From Conyzicola nivalis (GTDB taxonomy: Bacteria; Actinomycetota; Actinomycetes; Actinomycetales; Microbacteriaceae), in NCBI RefSeq assembly GCF_014639655.1, contig NZ_BMGB01000001.1, positions 186,001-250,000 of the forward strand: a DNA stretch of 64,000 nt, written 5' to 3'. The first letter of the stretch is position 1. Every line of letters starts with the position of its first letter. A model generated the notes under the pieces. It did no database searches and was not told the DNA's origin. It worked only from the letters and a program-made list of their open reading frames with translations. Made by a program: the position numbers and the translations under genes. Below, in pieces: positions 50,184 through 59,842 of the stretch.

Positions 50184-52340
50184 ATGACCGACGTCATCAG
50201 CTCCTCCGCGCCCCGTGCCCACGCGCTCACCAAAGACGAGAACGGCCTGCCCGTATTCGTCAAGCCGGAGAAGACGGCCCGCGCCGCCTCCACCCTGCGC
50301 CCCGAGATCCAGGCGTTGCGCGCCGTCGCCGTTCTCGTCGTCGTGGTCTACCACCTGTGGCCGAAGACGCTCACCGGCGGGTTCGTCGGAGTCGACGTGT
50401 TCTTCGTCATCTCGGGGTTCCTCATCACGGCGCACCTCATGCGCGAGGCCGACCGCACCGGCCGCATCTCGCTGCCGAAGTTCTGGGCCAAGCGCATCAG
50501 GCGCCTGCTGCCGGCGTCGCTCACCGTGCTCGTCGCCTCGGCGATCGGGGTGTACCTGCTCGTGCCGCAGATGTACTGGATGCAGTTCTTCAAGGAGATC
50601 GCCGCGAGCGCGCTCTACGTGCAGAACTGGGCGCTCGCATCGAGCAGCATCGACTACCTCGCGGCCGAGAACGTGGCGTCGCCCGTGCAGCACTTCTGGT
50701 CGCTCTCGGTGGAAGAGCAGTTCTACCTCGTCTGGCCGATCCTGATCGGACTCGTCGTGCTGTTCGCGCAGCGGCTGAGCGTGGGCGCCCGTAGGTCGCT
50801 CGTGTTCGTCGCGCTGGGACTCGTCGCGGCGGCCTCGTTCTACTTCTCGGTGACCTACACGGCGACCAACCCCGGCGAGGCCTACTTCGCGACGACCACG
50901 CGGGCGTGGGAGTTCGCGGCCGGTGGCCTGCTCGCCGTGGTCGGCACGGCCGTCAAGGCCTCGCACGGGGTGCGCACCCTCGTCGCCTACGCGGGCTGGG
51001 CCGGTATCGCCTACGCGGTGGTCACCTATTCCGGGCAGACCGCCTTCCCCGGTTCGGCCGCCCTGCTGCCCGTTCTCGCGACCGTGGCCGTGATCTGGGC
51101 CGGTGACCCCGACTCGGCGGTCTCGCCGAACAAGCTCATGGGCACGCGTCCGGTGCAGTTCATCGGCGGCATCTCGTACTCCGTCTACCTGTGGCACTGG
51201 CCGCTCATCGTCTTCGCGACCATCGTCTTCACCGACGTGCAGATCGCCACCAAGATCGCCATCATCATCGCGTCGATCGGGTTGGCGTGGCTGACCACCG
51301 TGCTGATCGAGAACCCCGCGCGCGACTGGAAGACACTCGTGCGCCGCCGCCCGCGCTGGACGTTGCTCGCCATGCTCGTGGCCGTCGTGCTGGTCGCCGT
51401 GCCGACCGGCGCCGCGTCATGGGCGATGACGCAGCAGGCCACGGCCGAAACCGCCCGCGCCGCCACCGCTGTCGCCTCCGCCGAGGAGTGCTTCGGCGCC
51501 TCCGAATTCGCCGTGCCCGAGGGCGCGTGCGACGCGGTCGAGCACGAGACGCTCACCCCGCAGCCGTCCTTCGCGCTGGAAGACGAGGCCGAGGTGTACG
51601 ACAACGGCTGCTATGCCGACCTCGTCACGCCCGACCTCAACACGTGTATCGTCGGCGATACCGCGTCCGACGTCAACGTCGCCCTCATCGGCGACTCGCA
51701 CGCGGCCTCCTGGTACCCGGCCATGAAGGCCATCGCCGAGGACAACGGCTGGGCTCTCTCGCCCTACATGAAGTCGTCGTGCCCGATGTCGGCCGCGACC
51801 AAGCAGGACGACGAGGCAGACATCGAACGGTCCTGCGCCGCCTGGAACGACACCCTGTCGGAGACGCTGTCGAACCGGCAGCAGCCGCTCGACCTAGTCG
51901 TGCTCGCGCACAGCGCCGCCGGCGACAAGTACGGCTCCGACCGCGAGACGGTCGACGGGTTCCGGGAGGCGTGGGCCCCGCTGGTCGAGCAGGGCACGCA
52001 GGTCGTCGTCATCCGTGACATCCCGCAGATGACGGCCGGAACCAATCTCTGCATCGCCGAGACCTCGGGCGAAGACCAGGCCTGCGACCGGCCCGAGAAC
52101 GAGGCGCTCGTCGACGACCTGATGGTCGAGGCCGCGAAGGACCAGCCGGGCGTCACCGTGATCGACATGAACGACTTCTTCTGCCGCGACGGTTCGTGCA
52201 GCCCCGTGATCGGCGGCGTAGTCGGCTACCGCGACAGCCACCACATCACGGCGACCTACTCGGCGACCCTCGCGCCCTACCTCGACGAGCGCATCGAGGC
52301 GGCCGTTCCCGCCGTGGCCGACGCGGCCTCGACGAAGTAG
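50184..52340 (+). CDS. acyltransferase with SGNH domain, OafA-like (718 aa)
   Basis: The N-terminal AT3 membrane domain (LRPEIQALRAVAVLVVVVYH at the start, then FFVISGFLITAHLM and SVEEQFYLVWP, about ten helices to residue 400) is fused to an extracellular SGNH esterase-like domain (NVALIGDSHAASWYPA carries the serine; YRDSHHITATYSATL the aspartate and histidine). Such fusions O-acetylate cell-wall or surface polysaccharides. ATG 50184 has AAAGGA upstream. An inverted repeat at 50049-50070 may control it. Confidence 0.93.
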   Translation: MTDVISSSAPRAHALTKDENGLPVFVKPEKTARAASTLRPEIQALRAVAVLVVVVYHLWPKTLTGGFVGVDVFFVISGFLITAHLMREADRTGRISLPKFWAKRIRRLLPASLTVLVASAIGVYLLVPQMYWMQFFKEIAASALYVQNWALASSSIDYLAAENVASPVQHFWSLSVEEQFYLVWPILIGLVVLFAQRLSVGARRSLVFVALGLVAAASFYFSVTYTATNPGEAYFATTTRAWEFAAGGLLAVVGTAVKASHGVRTLVAYAGWAGIAYAVVTYSGQTAFPGSAALLPVLATVAVIWAGDPDSAVSPNKLMGTRPVQFIGGISYSVYLWHWPLIVFATIVFTDVQIATKIAIIIASIGLAWLTTVLIENPARDWKTLVRRRPRWTLLAMLVAVVLVAVPTGAASWAMTQQATAETARAATAVASAEECFGASEFAVPEGACDAVEHETLTPQPSFALEDEAEVYDNGCYADLVTPDLNTCIVGDTASDVNVALIGDSHAASWYPAMKAIAEDNGWALSPYMKSSCPMSAATKQDDEADIERSCAAWNDTLSETLSNRQQPLDLVVLAHSAAGDKYGSDRETVDGFREAWAPLVEQGTQVVVIRDIPQMTAGTNLCIAETSGEDQACDRPENEALVDDLMVEAAKDQPGVTVIDMNDFFCRDGSCSPVIGGVVGYRDSHHITATYSATLAPYLDERIEAAVPAVADAASTK

Positions 52341-52343
52341 CGG

Positions 52344-53003
52344 TCAGCCGACGAGACCCTCTTCGCGTGCGAGGATCGCGGCCTGAAGACGCGAGTCGCA
52401 GCCGAGTTTGCCGAGCATGCGCGACACGTGGGTCTTGGCCGTCGCCACCGAGATGGTGAGCCGGTCTGCGATCTGGCGGTTCGAGAGTCCCTCGGCGACC
52501 AGAGTCAGGATGTCACGCTCACGCGCCGTCAATACCGCGAGGCGCGCACTCGCCGTCGACGGCTGCGCCCGGTCGCGGTCGAGCAGCACGTACTGGTCGA
52601 GGATCCGCCGCGTGACCTCCGGTGCGAGAACGGACTCGCCCGCGGCTAGCCGCCGGACCGCGTCGACGAGCGCCGCGGGCTCGACGGTCTTGAGCAGGAA
52701 GCCGCCCGCGCCCGCCCGCAAGGCGCCGAACAGGTAGTCGTCGATGTCAAACGTGGTGAGCACGAGCACCGCGCCGTGGCCCGCCGCCACGATCTGCCGC
52801 GTCGCCGCGATTCCGTCGACCCCGGGCATCCGAATGTCCATCAGGACCACGTCGGGTGCGAGCGCCGCGGCCTGCCGCACCGCCGTCGCGCCGTCGCCCG
52901 CCTCGCCGACGACCTCGATGCCGCCCGCCGCCTCGAGAATGAGCCGCAGCCCCACCCGGATCGCTCCGTGATCGTCGGCGATGAGCACGCGGACCGCGGT
53001 CAC
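52344..53003 (-). CDS. NarL/FixJ-family response regulator (219 aa)
   Basis: Receiver domain with Asp10/Asp11 and the phosphorylated Asp56 (VLMDIRMPG), and a C-terminal LuxR-type HTH (LTARERDILTLVAEGLSNRQ then IADRLTISVATAKTHVSRML). It starts at GTG 53003, overlapping the histidine kinase stop, so kinase and regulator are co-expressed. An inverted repeat at 54281-54300 upstream of the operon is a candidate binding site. The signal is unknown. Confidence 0.93.
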   Translation of the reverse strand: MTAVRVLIADDHGAIRVGLRLILEAAGGIEVVGEAGDGATAVRQAAALAPDVVLMDIRMPGVDGIAATRQIVAAGHGAVLVLTTFDIDDYLFGALRAGAGGFLLKTVEPAALVDAVRRLAAGESVLAPEVTRRILDQYVLLDRDRAQPSTASARLAVLTARERDILTLVAEGLSNRQIADRLTISVATAKTHVSRMLGKLGCDSRLQAAILAREEGLVG

Positions 53004-54247
53004 GACGCCACCGCCGGCAGCCGCGCCTCGACGACCCATTCGTTGTCGGTCGACTCGACCGTCAGCTCGCCGCCGACGGCCCGCGCGCGTTCCGCCATGG
53101 TCAGCAGGCCGACGCCACCGGATGACACGGGCTCCGTCGCGCGTCGCGTGCGTGTCGACCGCACGCGCAGGTGAAGCCCGCCGTCGTCACCCGCGGCCAG
53201 GCGAACCTCCACCTCGCCGCCCGGCGCGTGCTGCACGGCGTTCATCACCGCCTCCTGGGCGATGCGGAACGCGGCGTGTTCGATGGCGGGTGGCACCGCT
53301 GTCCCGGTGGCGCGATCGTCGCGGAGCCGCACCGCGACCCCCATGGCGTCCGCGCGACGCAGCAGTGCGGGCAGGTCGGCGAGGGTCGCGGAGCCGGGCG
53401 CCGGGTCGGGCACCGGCGACCCCGGGGGCGACGACGGCGCCGAGTCGCGCAGCAGGGTGATCATCGACCGCATGTCGGCGTGGGCGGCGAGGGCCGATTC
53501 GCGGATCGCCTCGAGCGCGGCCCTGTCGCGCGCGGAGTCGGGCGGGGTGGCGAGTGCGGCGCCCGAGCGGAGGGCGATCGCCGACATGTGCGACGCGACG
53601 ACGTCGTGCAGGTCGCGCGCCATGGCGGTGCGTTCCTCACCGACGGCCCGCTCGCGGGAGAGGTCGTGGATGCGTCCGAGGTCGGCGGTGCGCTGCGCCG
53701 CGAGGTCGAGCAGCTCGTCGCGCCTGCGCACGTCGGACGCCCACCAGAGCGGCGTGGCGAGCAGGGCGAACAGCTGCACCCCGACGAACAGGGCGATGCG
53801 CAGGTCGGCCCCGGCCGCCAGCACGGCGACCGCGGGACCTCCGACGGCGACTGCCGCGGCGAGAACGAGAACGCGGCGCAGGCGGGGCGAGGCCGTCAGG
53901 GCCACCGCGTACAGCACGTCGTAGAACGCGAGGAGCGTACCCAGGCTGCTGCCGAGGTAGAGATCGGCGAGCAGGGCCGCCGTGGCGATGCCGAGCGCCA
54001 GGCGCGGGGTGCGGCGCTTGATGAGCATGGCGACGCAGGCGACGGCGAGCGGCAGCAGGAACCACCAGTCGGAATCGGGCGATCCCGCTCCCACGAAGCC
54101 GCCGCTCCACAGGCGGGTGAAGCCGATCGCGACGAGGGCGATGCCGACCGCGAAGGTGACCGCGGCGACCGCGGGGGCCGGCCAACGGACGGTGGAGCGT
54201 CCGGCGGGCGTGCCGGAGGGCGGGGCGGCGGCGGGCGTGGAGGTCAC
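53000..54247 (-). CDS. sensor histidine kinase, HisKA_3 type (415 aa)
   Basis: Membrane sensor with about five helices in the first 150 residues, then the dimerisation/phosphoacceptor helix RTAMARDLHDVVASHMSAI (phosphorylated His in RDLHD) and a HATPase domain (EAVMNAVQHAPGG and GGVGLLTMAERARAVGGEL). Pairs with the NarL-type regulator at 52344. GTG 54247 was chosen because MTSTPAAAPPSG leads into the first helix; the frame is open further but through promoter DNA. Resembles DesK/LiaS-type sensors by topology. Confidence 0.92.
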   Translation of the reverse strand: MTSTPAAAPPSGTPAGRSTVRWPAPAVAAVTFAVGIALVAIGFTRLWSGGFVGAGSPDSDWWFLLPLAVACVAMLIKRRTPRLALGIATAALLADLYLGSSLGTLLAFYDVLYAVALTASPRLRRVLVLAAAVAVGGPAVAVLAAGADLRIALFVGVQLFALLATPLWWASDVRRRDELLDLAAQRTADLGRIHDLSRERAVGEERTAMARDLHDVVASHMSAIALRSGAALATPPDSARDRAALEAIRESALAAHADMRSMITLLRDSAPSSPPGSPVPDPAPGSATLADLPALLRRADAMGVAVRLRDDRATGTAVPPAIEHAAFRIAQEAVMNAVQHAPGGEVEVRLAAGDDGGLHLRVRSTRTRRATEPVSSGGVGLLTMAERARAVGGELTVESTDNEWVVEARLPAVAS

Positions 54248-54280
54248 GCCCCTATCCCAGCACAGTCGCCGCGCGGCCGG

Positions 54281-54300
54281 CGTACGCCGAAGGGTGTACG
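54281..54300. promoter_or_regulatory. CGTACGCC/GGTGTACG inverted repeat between kinase and GAP-like gene
   Basis: CGTACGCC, four bases, GGTGTACG: 8-base arms with one mismatch, between the divergent starts at 54247 and 54366. It is well placed for the response regulator to control both its own operon and the membrane protein gene. Confidence 0.45.
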
Positions 54301-54365
54301 TGGCGGCACCGGTTAGCCCGGGTGGCCGATGGGCCGCGCGGCCGGCTGTTCCTACCGTTGGTGGT

Positions 54366-55088
54366 ATGACCCTCGCACTGGCCGGCATCCTCGTCGTTCT
54401 CGCCCTGATCGACTCCACGAGTTTCGGCACCCTCGTTATACCCCTCTGGCTGTTGGCAACGCCGGGACGGCTGCGGGCCGACCGGGTGCTGCTCTTCCTC
54501 GCGACGGTCGTGGCGTTCTACTTCGCCGTCGGGGTGGCGATCCTGTGGGGCGCCGGCTGGGCGTTCGAGTCGATCATCGCGGCAGCCGAGTCGCCGCTCG
54601 GTTCGGTCGTCGCGCTCGCGGCCGGCGCCGCGCTCATCGTCTGGAGCTTGGCGCTCGAGCGGCAGGCGAAAAAGCAGAAGGCCGAGGGCGTCGTCGTCTC
54701 CGGCCGGGTGCGGCGCTGGCGGGAGCGCGCGGTCGGCGGCCGCGGGGGAGCGGGCGCGCTGTTCGCCCTCGCCCTCACCGCGACCACGCTCGAGCTGGGC
54801 AGCATGCTGCCCTACCTGGGTGCCATCGGGTCGATCACCGCGAGCGGCATCGACTGGCCGCTGTCGGCCGCCGTGCTCGCCGGCTACTGCGTCGTGATGG
54901 TGCTGCCCGCGCTCGTCCTGCTCGTCGCCCGCGTCGCGGCGGCCGGCCGCATCGAACCGGTGCTCGCGCGACTCGAGTCGTGGCTCACCCGCAACGCGAG
55001 CGCGACGCTGTCGTGGGTGGTCGGCATCCTGGGTGTGCTGCTCGCGCTGCGGGCCTTCGACGGCGGGGCGGCCGGTCTGCTTTCCTGA
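54366..55088 (+). CDS. GAP/LysE-like membrane protein (240 aa)
   Basis: Membrane protein of the GAP (Sap/LysE-like) type, six helices: LAGILVVLALIDSTSFGTL at the start, ATTLELGSMLPYLGAIGSI in the middle with the family's polar helix, and VVGILGVLLALRAF at the end. Related proteins in mycobacteria take part in glycopeptidolipid or small-molecule export. Start ATG 54366. It is divergent from the two-component operon and probably its target. Confidence 0.78.
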   Translation: MTLALAGILVVLALIDSTSFGTLVIPLWLLATPGRLRADRVLLFLATVVAFYFAVGVAILWGAGWAFESIIAAAESPLGSVVALAAGAALIVWSLALERQAKKQKAEGVVVSGRVRRWRERAVGGRGGAGALFALALTATTLELGSMLPYLGAIGSITASGIDWPLSAAVLAGYCVVMVLPALVLLVARVAAAGRIEPVLARLESWLTRNASATLSWVVGILGVLLALRAFDGGAAGLLS

Positions 55089-55139
55089 CGCGCGACGTCG
55101 GCCGCGGCATCCGTTCTGCCCCGCTGGTCAGAAAAAGGT

Positions 55140-55200
55140 TTGACTATCTGCGTTTCGTTGGTATTCTTTTTGTGTTGTAGTGAATTACCACATAAACACA
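55140..55200 (+). promoter_or_regulatory. fructose operon promoter with candidate FruR operator
   Basis: TTGACT (55140-55145), 16 bases, TATTCT (55162-55167) is a good sigma-70-like promoter, unusually AT-rich for the window. TGTGTT (55171-55176) and AACACA (55195-55200) form an inverted repeat over the transcription start region, a fitting place for DeoR-type repression by FruR. Confidence 0.6.
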
Positions 55201-55228
55201 GACAACCCCAACCATCAGCGGAGATGAC

Positions 55229-56014
55229 ATGTACGCAACGGAGCGCCAGGAGAGCATCGCCCTCGCCCTCGAGGCCGCCGGCCGGGTGTCGGTCTCCCAA
55301 CTCGCCGCCGACCTCGACGTCACCGCCGAGACCGTGCGCCGCGACCTCGACGCCCTCGAATACGCCGGACTCCTGCGCCGCGTGCACGGCGGTGCGGTCT
55401 CCGCCTCGCGCGGCAGTGTGACCGAGGTGGCCATCGGTGAGCGTCGGTCGGAGAGGCACGCGGCGAAGAGCGCGATCGTCGATGCGGCGATGCGGATGCT
55501 GCCGCCGACGTTCCGCGGATCGATACTGCTCGACGCCGGAACCACCACCGCGCTGCTCGCCGAGCGCATCGCCGCGTGGTCGCCGTCGAACGGCCAGCAG
55601 CTCACCGTGATCACGAACTCGATGCAGAACCTCGTCGCCCTCGACAAGAACCCGCACCTCGACCTGCACCTGGTCGGCGGCCGGTTGCGCGGGCTCACCG
55701 GCGCGCTGGTCGGCACGTCGACGGTCGCGCAGCTGGAGGCGCTGCGTCCCGACATCGCGTTCCTCGGCACGAACGGCATCAGCGCCGGCTTCGGCCTCAG
55801 CACCCCCGACGAGCTCGAGGGCGCGGTGAAGGGCGCGATGGTCAAGAGCGCACGCCGCGCGGTGGTGCTCGCGGACGCCGCCAAGCTCGATCAGGAGGCG
55901 TTGGTGCGCTTCGCTGCCCTCGACGAGATCGACACCCTCGTCACCGACGAGGTACCCGGACCCGAACTGCTCGAGGCGCTCACGCTCGCCGATGTGGAGG
56001 TGCTCTACGCATGA
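55229..56014 (+). CDS. fruR: DeoR-family regulator of the fructose operon (261 aa)
   Basis: DeoR-type repressor: the HTH ERQESIALALEAAGRVSVSQ then LAADLDVTAETVRRDLDAL, and the sugar-phosphate-binding DeoRC domain with LLDAGTTTALLAERI. The likely effector is fructose 1-phosphate, as the next genes make and use it. Start ATG 55229. Its stop overlaps the fruK start (ATGA), so all three fru genes are coupled. Confidence 0.9.
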   Translation: MYATERQESIALALEAAGRVSVSQLAADLDVTAETVRRDLDALEYAGLLRRVHGGAVSASRGSVTEVAIGERRSERHAAKSAIVDAAMRMLPPTFRGSILLDAGTTTALLAERIAAWSPSNGQQLTVITNSMQNLVALDKNPHLDLHLVGGRLRGLTGALVGTSTVAQLEALRPDIAFLGTNGISAGFGLSTPDELEGAVKGAMVKSARRAVVLADAAKLDQEALVRFAALDEIDTLVTDEVPGPELLEALTLADVEVLYA

Positions 56015-57000
56015 TCGTCACTCTCACCGTCAATCCGTCGCTCGACCGCACCGTCGAACTGGCCTCGGCGCTCGAACGCGGCGAGGTGCAGCGCGCCGCG
56101 GCCGCGCACCAGGAGCCGGGCGGCAAGGGGATCAACGTGACCCGCGCGCTCGTGGCGTCGGGTCTCGCCACGGTCGCGGTGTTCCCCGGTGCCGAGACCG
56201 ACCCCATGGTCACGGCGATGCGCGAGTCCCGGCTGCCGTTCGTGAACGTGCCGATCGGGGGCGCCGTGCGCTCGAACGTGACGCTCACTGAGCCCGACGG
56301 CACCACGACCAAGGTCAACGAGCCCGGGCCGGCGCTGACCGAGCGGGAACTCGCCGAGCTCACCGAGCGCGTGGTGCTGGCCGCGGAGGGAGCCGCCTGG
56401 CTCGTCATCTCCGGGTCGCTGCCGCCGAGCATCGACCAGGGCTACTACGTGCGCCTCGTCGACCACGTGGCCCAGCGCCTCGGCGAGGCGGCGCCGCTGA
56501 TCGCGGTCGACGGTTCCGGCGAACCGTTGCGCCTGCTGCTCGAGAGCGGCCTGCGCGTCGACCTGATCAAACCCAACGCCGAGGAGCTCGCCGAGCTCAC
56601 CGGCACCGGAAGCGGGGACCTTTTCGAGGCGCAGCCCGAGCGGGCGGCCGCCGCGGCCGAGCTTTTGCTCGACCGCGGAGTCGGCGCCGCCCTCGTGACC
56701 CTGGGCAGTCGCGGCGCCGCGCTCGTCACGCGCGACGCCACCTGGTTTGCCGACGCCCCCGCGATCGAGGCGCGCAGCACCGTCGGCGCGGGCGACTCGT
56801 CGCTGGCCGGCTACCTGCTCGCCGACGCCGCGGGCCGCGAACCACACGACTGTCTGGCGCAGGCCGTCGCACACGGCGCCGCCGCGGCATCCCTCCCCGG
56901 ATCCACCGTCCCCACCCGCCGACAGGCGGACCAGTTCAGCATCACCGTCACGCGAGACGCGAGCAGAGACGCCCGTCACGCACTTTCGAAGGAGAAATAG
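56011..57000 (+). CDS. fruK: 1-phosphofructokinase (329 aa)
   Basis: PfkB-family kinase that phosphorylates fructose 1-phosphate to the 1,6-bisphosphate. It begins MIVTLTVNPSLDRTV, has GGKGINVTRALVASG at about residue 39 and the catalytic GAGDSSLAGYLLA near 265. ATG 56011 is four bases inside the fruR gene. It is followed after one base by fruA, so the two are cotranscribed. Confidence 0.95.
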   Translation: MIVTLTVNPSLDRTVELASALERGEVQRAAAAHQEPGGKGINVTRALVASGLATVAVFPGAETDPMVTAMRESRLPFVNVPIGGAVRSNVTLTEPDGTTTKVNEPGPALTERELAELTERVVLAAEGAAWLVISGSLPPSIDQGYYVRLVDHVAQRLGEAAPLIAVDGSGEPLRLLLESGLRVDLIKPNAEELAELTGTGSGDLFEAQPERAAAAAELLLDRGVGAALVTLGSRGAALVTRDATWFADAPAIEARSTVGAGDSSLAGYLLADAAGREPHDCLAQAVAHGAAAASLPGSTVPTRRQADQFSITVTRDASRDARHALSKEK

Positions 57001-57001
57001 C

Positions 57002-58993
57002 ATGGCCGACATCATCACGCGGGCGCTCGTCTCGCTCGACACCCCCATCGGAGCCTCCAAAGAAGAGGTCATCCGCTCGCTCGCCGAACGCGTCGTCGCG
57101 CAGGGCAGAGCGACGGATGCCACGGACCTGGCGAGGAACGCGCTCGAGCGCGAGGCACAGGCGGCCACGGGAATGCCGGGCGGCATCGCCATCCCGCATT
57201 GCCGCTCGAAGGCGGTGACCGAGGCGACCCTCGCGATGGCGCGCCTCAAGCCGACGGTCGACTTCGGCGCGACCGACGGCGGGGCGGACCTGGTCTTCTT
57301 CATCGCGGTTCCGGATGGCGCGGACCAGGCGCACCTCGTATTGCTGGCGAAACTCGCCCGCTCCCTGATCAAAGACGAGTTCGTGGCGGCCCTGCGCGCC
57401 GCGGAGACGCCCGACGACATCGTGCGTCTCGTCGACGAGGCCGTCGCCGACGAGCCCGCCGCGGCACCGGCGGCGCCCGCGGCTCCCGCGGGCAAGCCCT
57501 CGATCGTCGCCGTGACCGCGTGCCCCACCGGCATCGCGCACACCTACATGGCAGCCGACGCCCTCGTGGCGGCGGGCAAGCGCGCCGGGGTCGACGTGCA
57601 CGTCGAGACCCAGGGGTCGTCGAGCGTCACCCCGCTCGACCCCGCGCTCATCGCCTCGGCCGGTGCCGTGATCTTCGCCGTCGACGTCGACGTGCGCGAC
57701 AAGGGGCGCTTCGGCGGAAAGCCGCTCGTGCAGGGTCCCGTGAAGCGCGGAGTCGACGAACCCGATGCGATGATCGCCGATGCGATCGCGGCGTCGACCG
57801 ACCCGAATCCGCGCCGGGTGCCCACCGGCGGGGAGACGGGAGCCGAATCATCCGGAATCGGGGAGAGCATGGGCGCGAAGGTCAAGCGCGTGCTGCTGAC
57901 CGGCGTCAGTTACATGATCCCGTTCGTCGCGGGCGGAGGGCTGCTGATCGCGCTCGGCTTCCTGTTCGGCGGCTACCGCATCACCGACGACGCGGCGACG
58001 ATCATCGTGGAGAACAACTTCGGCAACCTGCCGGAGGGCGGCCTGCTCGCCTACCTCGGCGCCGTGTTCTTTATGATCGGGTCCACGTCGATGGGCTTCC
58101 TGGTTCCCGCGCTCGCCGGGTACATCGCCTACGCGATCGCCGACCGCCCGGGCATCGCCCCCGGCTTCGTCGCCGGTGCGGTCGCCGGACTGATGGGCGC
58201 CGGGTTCATCGGCGGCCTCGTCGGCGGTGTGCTGGCCGGTCTCGCCGCCTACTGGCTCGGTACCCTGAGCGTGCCACGGTGGCTGCGCGGGCTGATGCCG
58301 GTCGTGATCATCCCGTTGCTCGGCTCCATCTTCGCGTCGGGACTGCTCATCATGGTGCTCGGCGGACCGATCGCCGCGCTCTCCACCGGTCTGAACGACT
58401 GGCTGAACAGCCTTACCGGCGCCTCGGCGATCCTGCTCGGGGTGATCCTCGGCGCGATGATGTCGTTCGACCTCGGCGGCCCGGTGAACAAGGTGGCCTA
58501 CTCCTTCGCCGTGGCCGGCCTGGGTGCCGGTTCGCTCGAGAACCAGACGCCGTGGATGATCATGGGCGCCGTGATGGCGGCGGGAATGGTGGCCCCGCTG
58601 GGCCTCGCGCTCGCTTCCACGGTTCTCGCCCGCGGGCTGTTCACCCCGGTCGAGCGTGAGAACGGCAAGGCCGCGTGGCTGCTCGGCGCCTCGTTCATCA
58701 GCGAGGGTGCCATCCCGTTCGCCGCGGTCGACCCGCTGCGGGTCATCCCCTCGGCCATCGTCGGCGGATCGGTGACCGGCGCGCTCTGCATGGCGTTCGG
58801 CGTCTACTCGCAGGCGCCCCACGGTGGCGTGTTCGTGTTCTTCGCCATCGGCAACTTCCCCCTGTTCGTACTGTCGATCGTGATCGGTGCCGTCGTGATG
58901 GCGCTCACGGTCATCGCGCTCAAGCGCTGGGTGCGCAAGGCGCCGGCGACCGCCGAGACGCCCGAGTCGGCCAAGGTGGCCGTCGCGGTCTAG
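57002..58993 (+). CDS. fruA: PTS fructose transporter, EIIABC fusion (663 aa)
   Basis: Imports and phosphorylates fructose. The EIIA domain (residues 1-150) has the phosphorylated histidine in GIAIPHCRSKAV; the EIIB domain (about 165-265) has the cysteine in VTACPTGIAHTYMAA; the EIIC membrane domain (about 290-640) has GGPVNKVAYSFAVAG and about nine helices. An alanine/proline linker separates A and B. The domain order A-B-C in one chain is common in actinobacteria. The general PTS proteins EI and HPr are not in the window. Confidence 0.95.
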   Translation: MADIITRALVSLDTPIGASKEEVIRSLAERVVAQGRATDATDLARNALEREAQAATGMPGGIAIPHCRSKAVTEATLAMARLKPTVDFGATDGGADLVFFIAVPDGADQAHLVLLAKLARSLIKDEFVAALRAAETPDDIVRLVDEAVADEPAAAPAAPAAPAGKPSIVAVTACPTGIAHTYMAADALVAAGKRAGVDVHVETQGSSSVTPLDPALIASAGAVIFAVDVDVRDKGRFGGKPLVQGPVKRGVDEPDAMIADAIAASTDPNPRRVPTGGETGAESSGIGESMGAKVKRVLLTGVSYMIPFVAGGGLLIALGFLFGGYRITDDAATIIVENNFGNLPEGGLLAYLGAVFFMIGSTSMGFLVPALAGYIAYAIADRPGIAPGFVAGAVAGLMGAGFIGGLVGGVLAGLAAYWLGTLSVPRWLRGLMPVVIIPLLGSIFASGLLIMVLGGPIAALSTGLNDWLNSLTGASAILLGVILGAMMSFDLGGPVNKVAYSFAVAGLGAGSLENQTPWMIMGAVMAAGMVAPLGLALASTVLARGLFTPVERENGKAAWLLGASFISEGAIPFAAVDPLRVIPSAIVGGSVTGALCMAFGVYSQAPHGGVFVFFAIGNFPLFVLSIVIGAVVMALTVIALKRWVRKAPATAETPESAKVAVAV

Positions 58994-59004
58994 GTCGCAA
59001 CGAG

Positions 59005-59034
59005 AGAGCGCGACGCCGATGGGCGTCGCGCTCT
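59005..59034. terminator. bidirectional terminator between fruA and hisN
   Basis: A 13-base perfect stem (AGAGCGCGACGCC and its complement) around the loop GATG. It lies between two convergent genes, 12 bases after the fruA stop and 10 bases before the hisN stop, so it can end both transcripts. Confidence 0.85.
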
Positions 59035-59043
59035 TCCGCGTTT

Positions 59044-59832
59044 CTACTGCCTGAGCTTTGCCAGCACCGTGTCGTGCAGAACGCCGTTCGTGGCCAGAGC
59101 GCTGCCGTGCCACGGTCCCGGTTCGCCGTCCACCGAGGTGAACACGCCGCCGGCCTCCTGCACGATCGGGATGAGGGCGGCCATGTCATACGGCTTGAGG
59201 TCGAATTCGCCGACGATGTCGATCGCTCCCTCGGCGAGCAGCATGTACGGCCACATGTCGCCGATGGCACGGGCGCGCCAGACGCTGCGCGAGAGGGCGA
59301 GCACCGAGTCGAGCCGGCCGGCGTCGTCCCAGCCGGTGATCGAGTTGTAGCTGAGGGCGGCGTGGTCGAGGGTGTCGATGCCGCTCACCCTGATCTGTGC
59401 GGCGTCTTCGCCGTGCGCCTGCGCCCAGGCACCGTGGCCGGTGGCCGCCCACCAGCGCTTGCCGAGCGCGGGGGAGCTGACGACGCCCACGACGGGGACG
59501 CCGTCGATGGCGAGAGCGATGAGCGTGCCCCAGATGGGAACGCCGCGCATGAAGTTGGTGGTGCCGTCGATCGGGTCGATGATCCACTGGCGCGAGCCGC
59601 TGCCCTCGGTGCCGAATTCTTCGCCGAGGATCGAGTCGTCCGGGCGCGCGGCCAGGATGCCGTTGCGGATGACCCGCTCGACGGCCTGGTCGGCGTCGGT
59701 CACCGGCGTGCGGTCGGGCTTCGTCGTGACGACCAGGTCGAGCGCCCTGAAGCGGTCGAGCGAGACGAGATCGGCTTCGCCGGCGAGGGCGAGAGCGAGA
59801 TTGAGGTCGTCGCTGGGCGTGTAGGTCGTCAT
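59044..59832 (-). CDS. hisN: histidinol-phosphatase, inositol monophosphatase family (262 aa)
   Basis: Mg-dependent phosphatase of the IMPase fold. The metal-binding motifs are complete: GEEFG near residue 71, WIIDPIDGTTNF at about 83, and the C-terminal WPYMLLAEGAIDIVG. In actinobacteria this group is HisN, which removes phosphate from histidinol phosphate. ATG 59832 begins MTTYTPSDDL. It is 10 bases from rsgA, likely in one operon. Confidence 0.92.
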   Translation of the reverse strand: MTTYTPSDDLNLALALAGEADLVSLDRFRALDLVVTTKPDRTPVTDADQAVERVIRNGILAARPDDSILGEEFGTEGSGSRQWIIDPIDGTTNFMRGVPIWGTLIALAIDGVPVVGVVSSPALGKRWWAATGHGAWAQAHGEDAAQIRVSGIDTLDHAALSYNSITGWDDAGRLDSVLALSRSVWRARAIGDMWPYMLLAEGAIDIVGEFDLKPYDMAALIPIVQEAGGVFTSVDGEPGPWHGSALATNGVLHDTVLAKLRQ

Positions 59833-59842
59833 GCAGTGCCTC

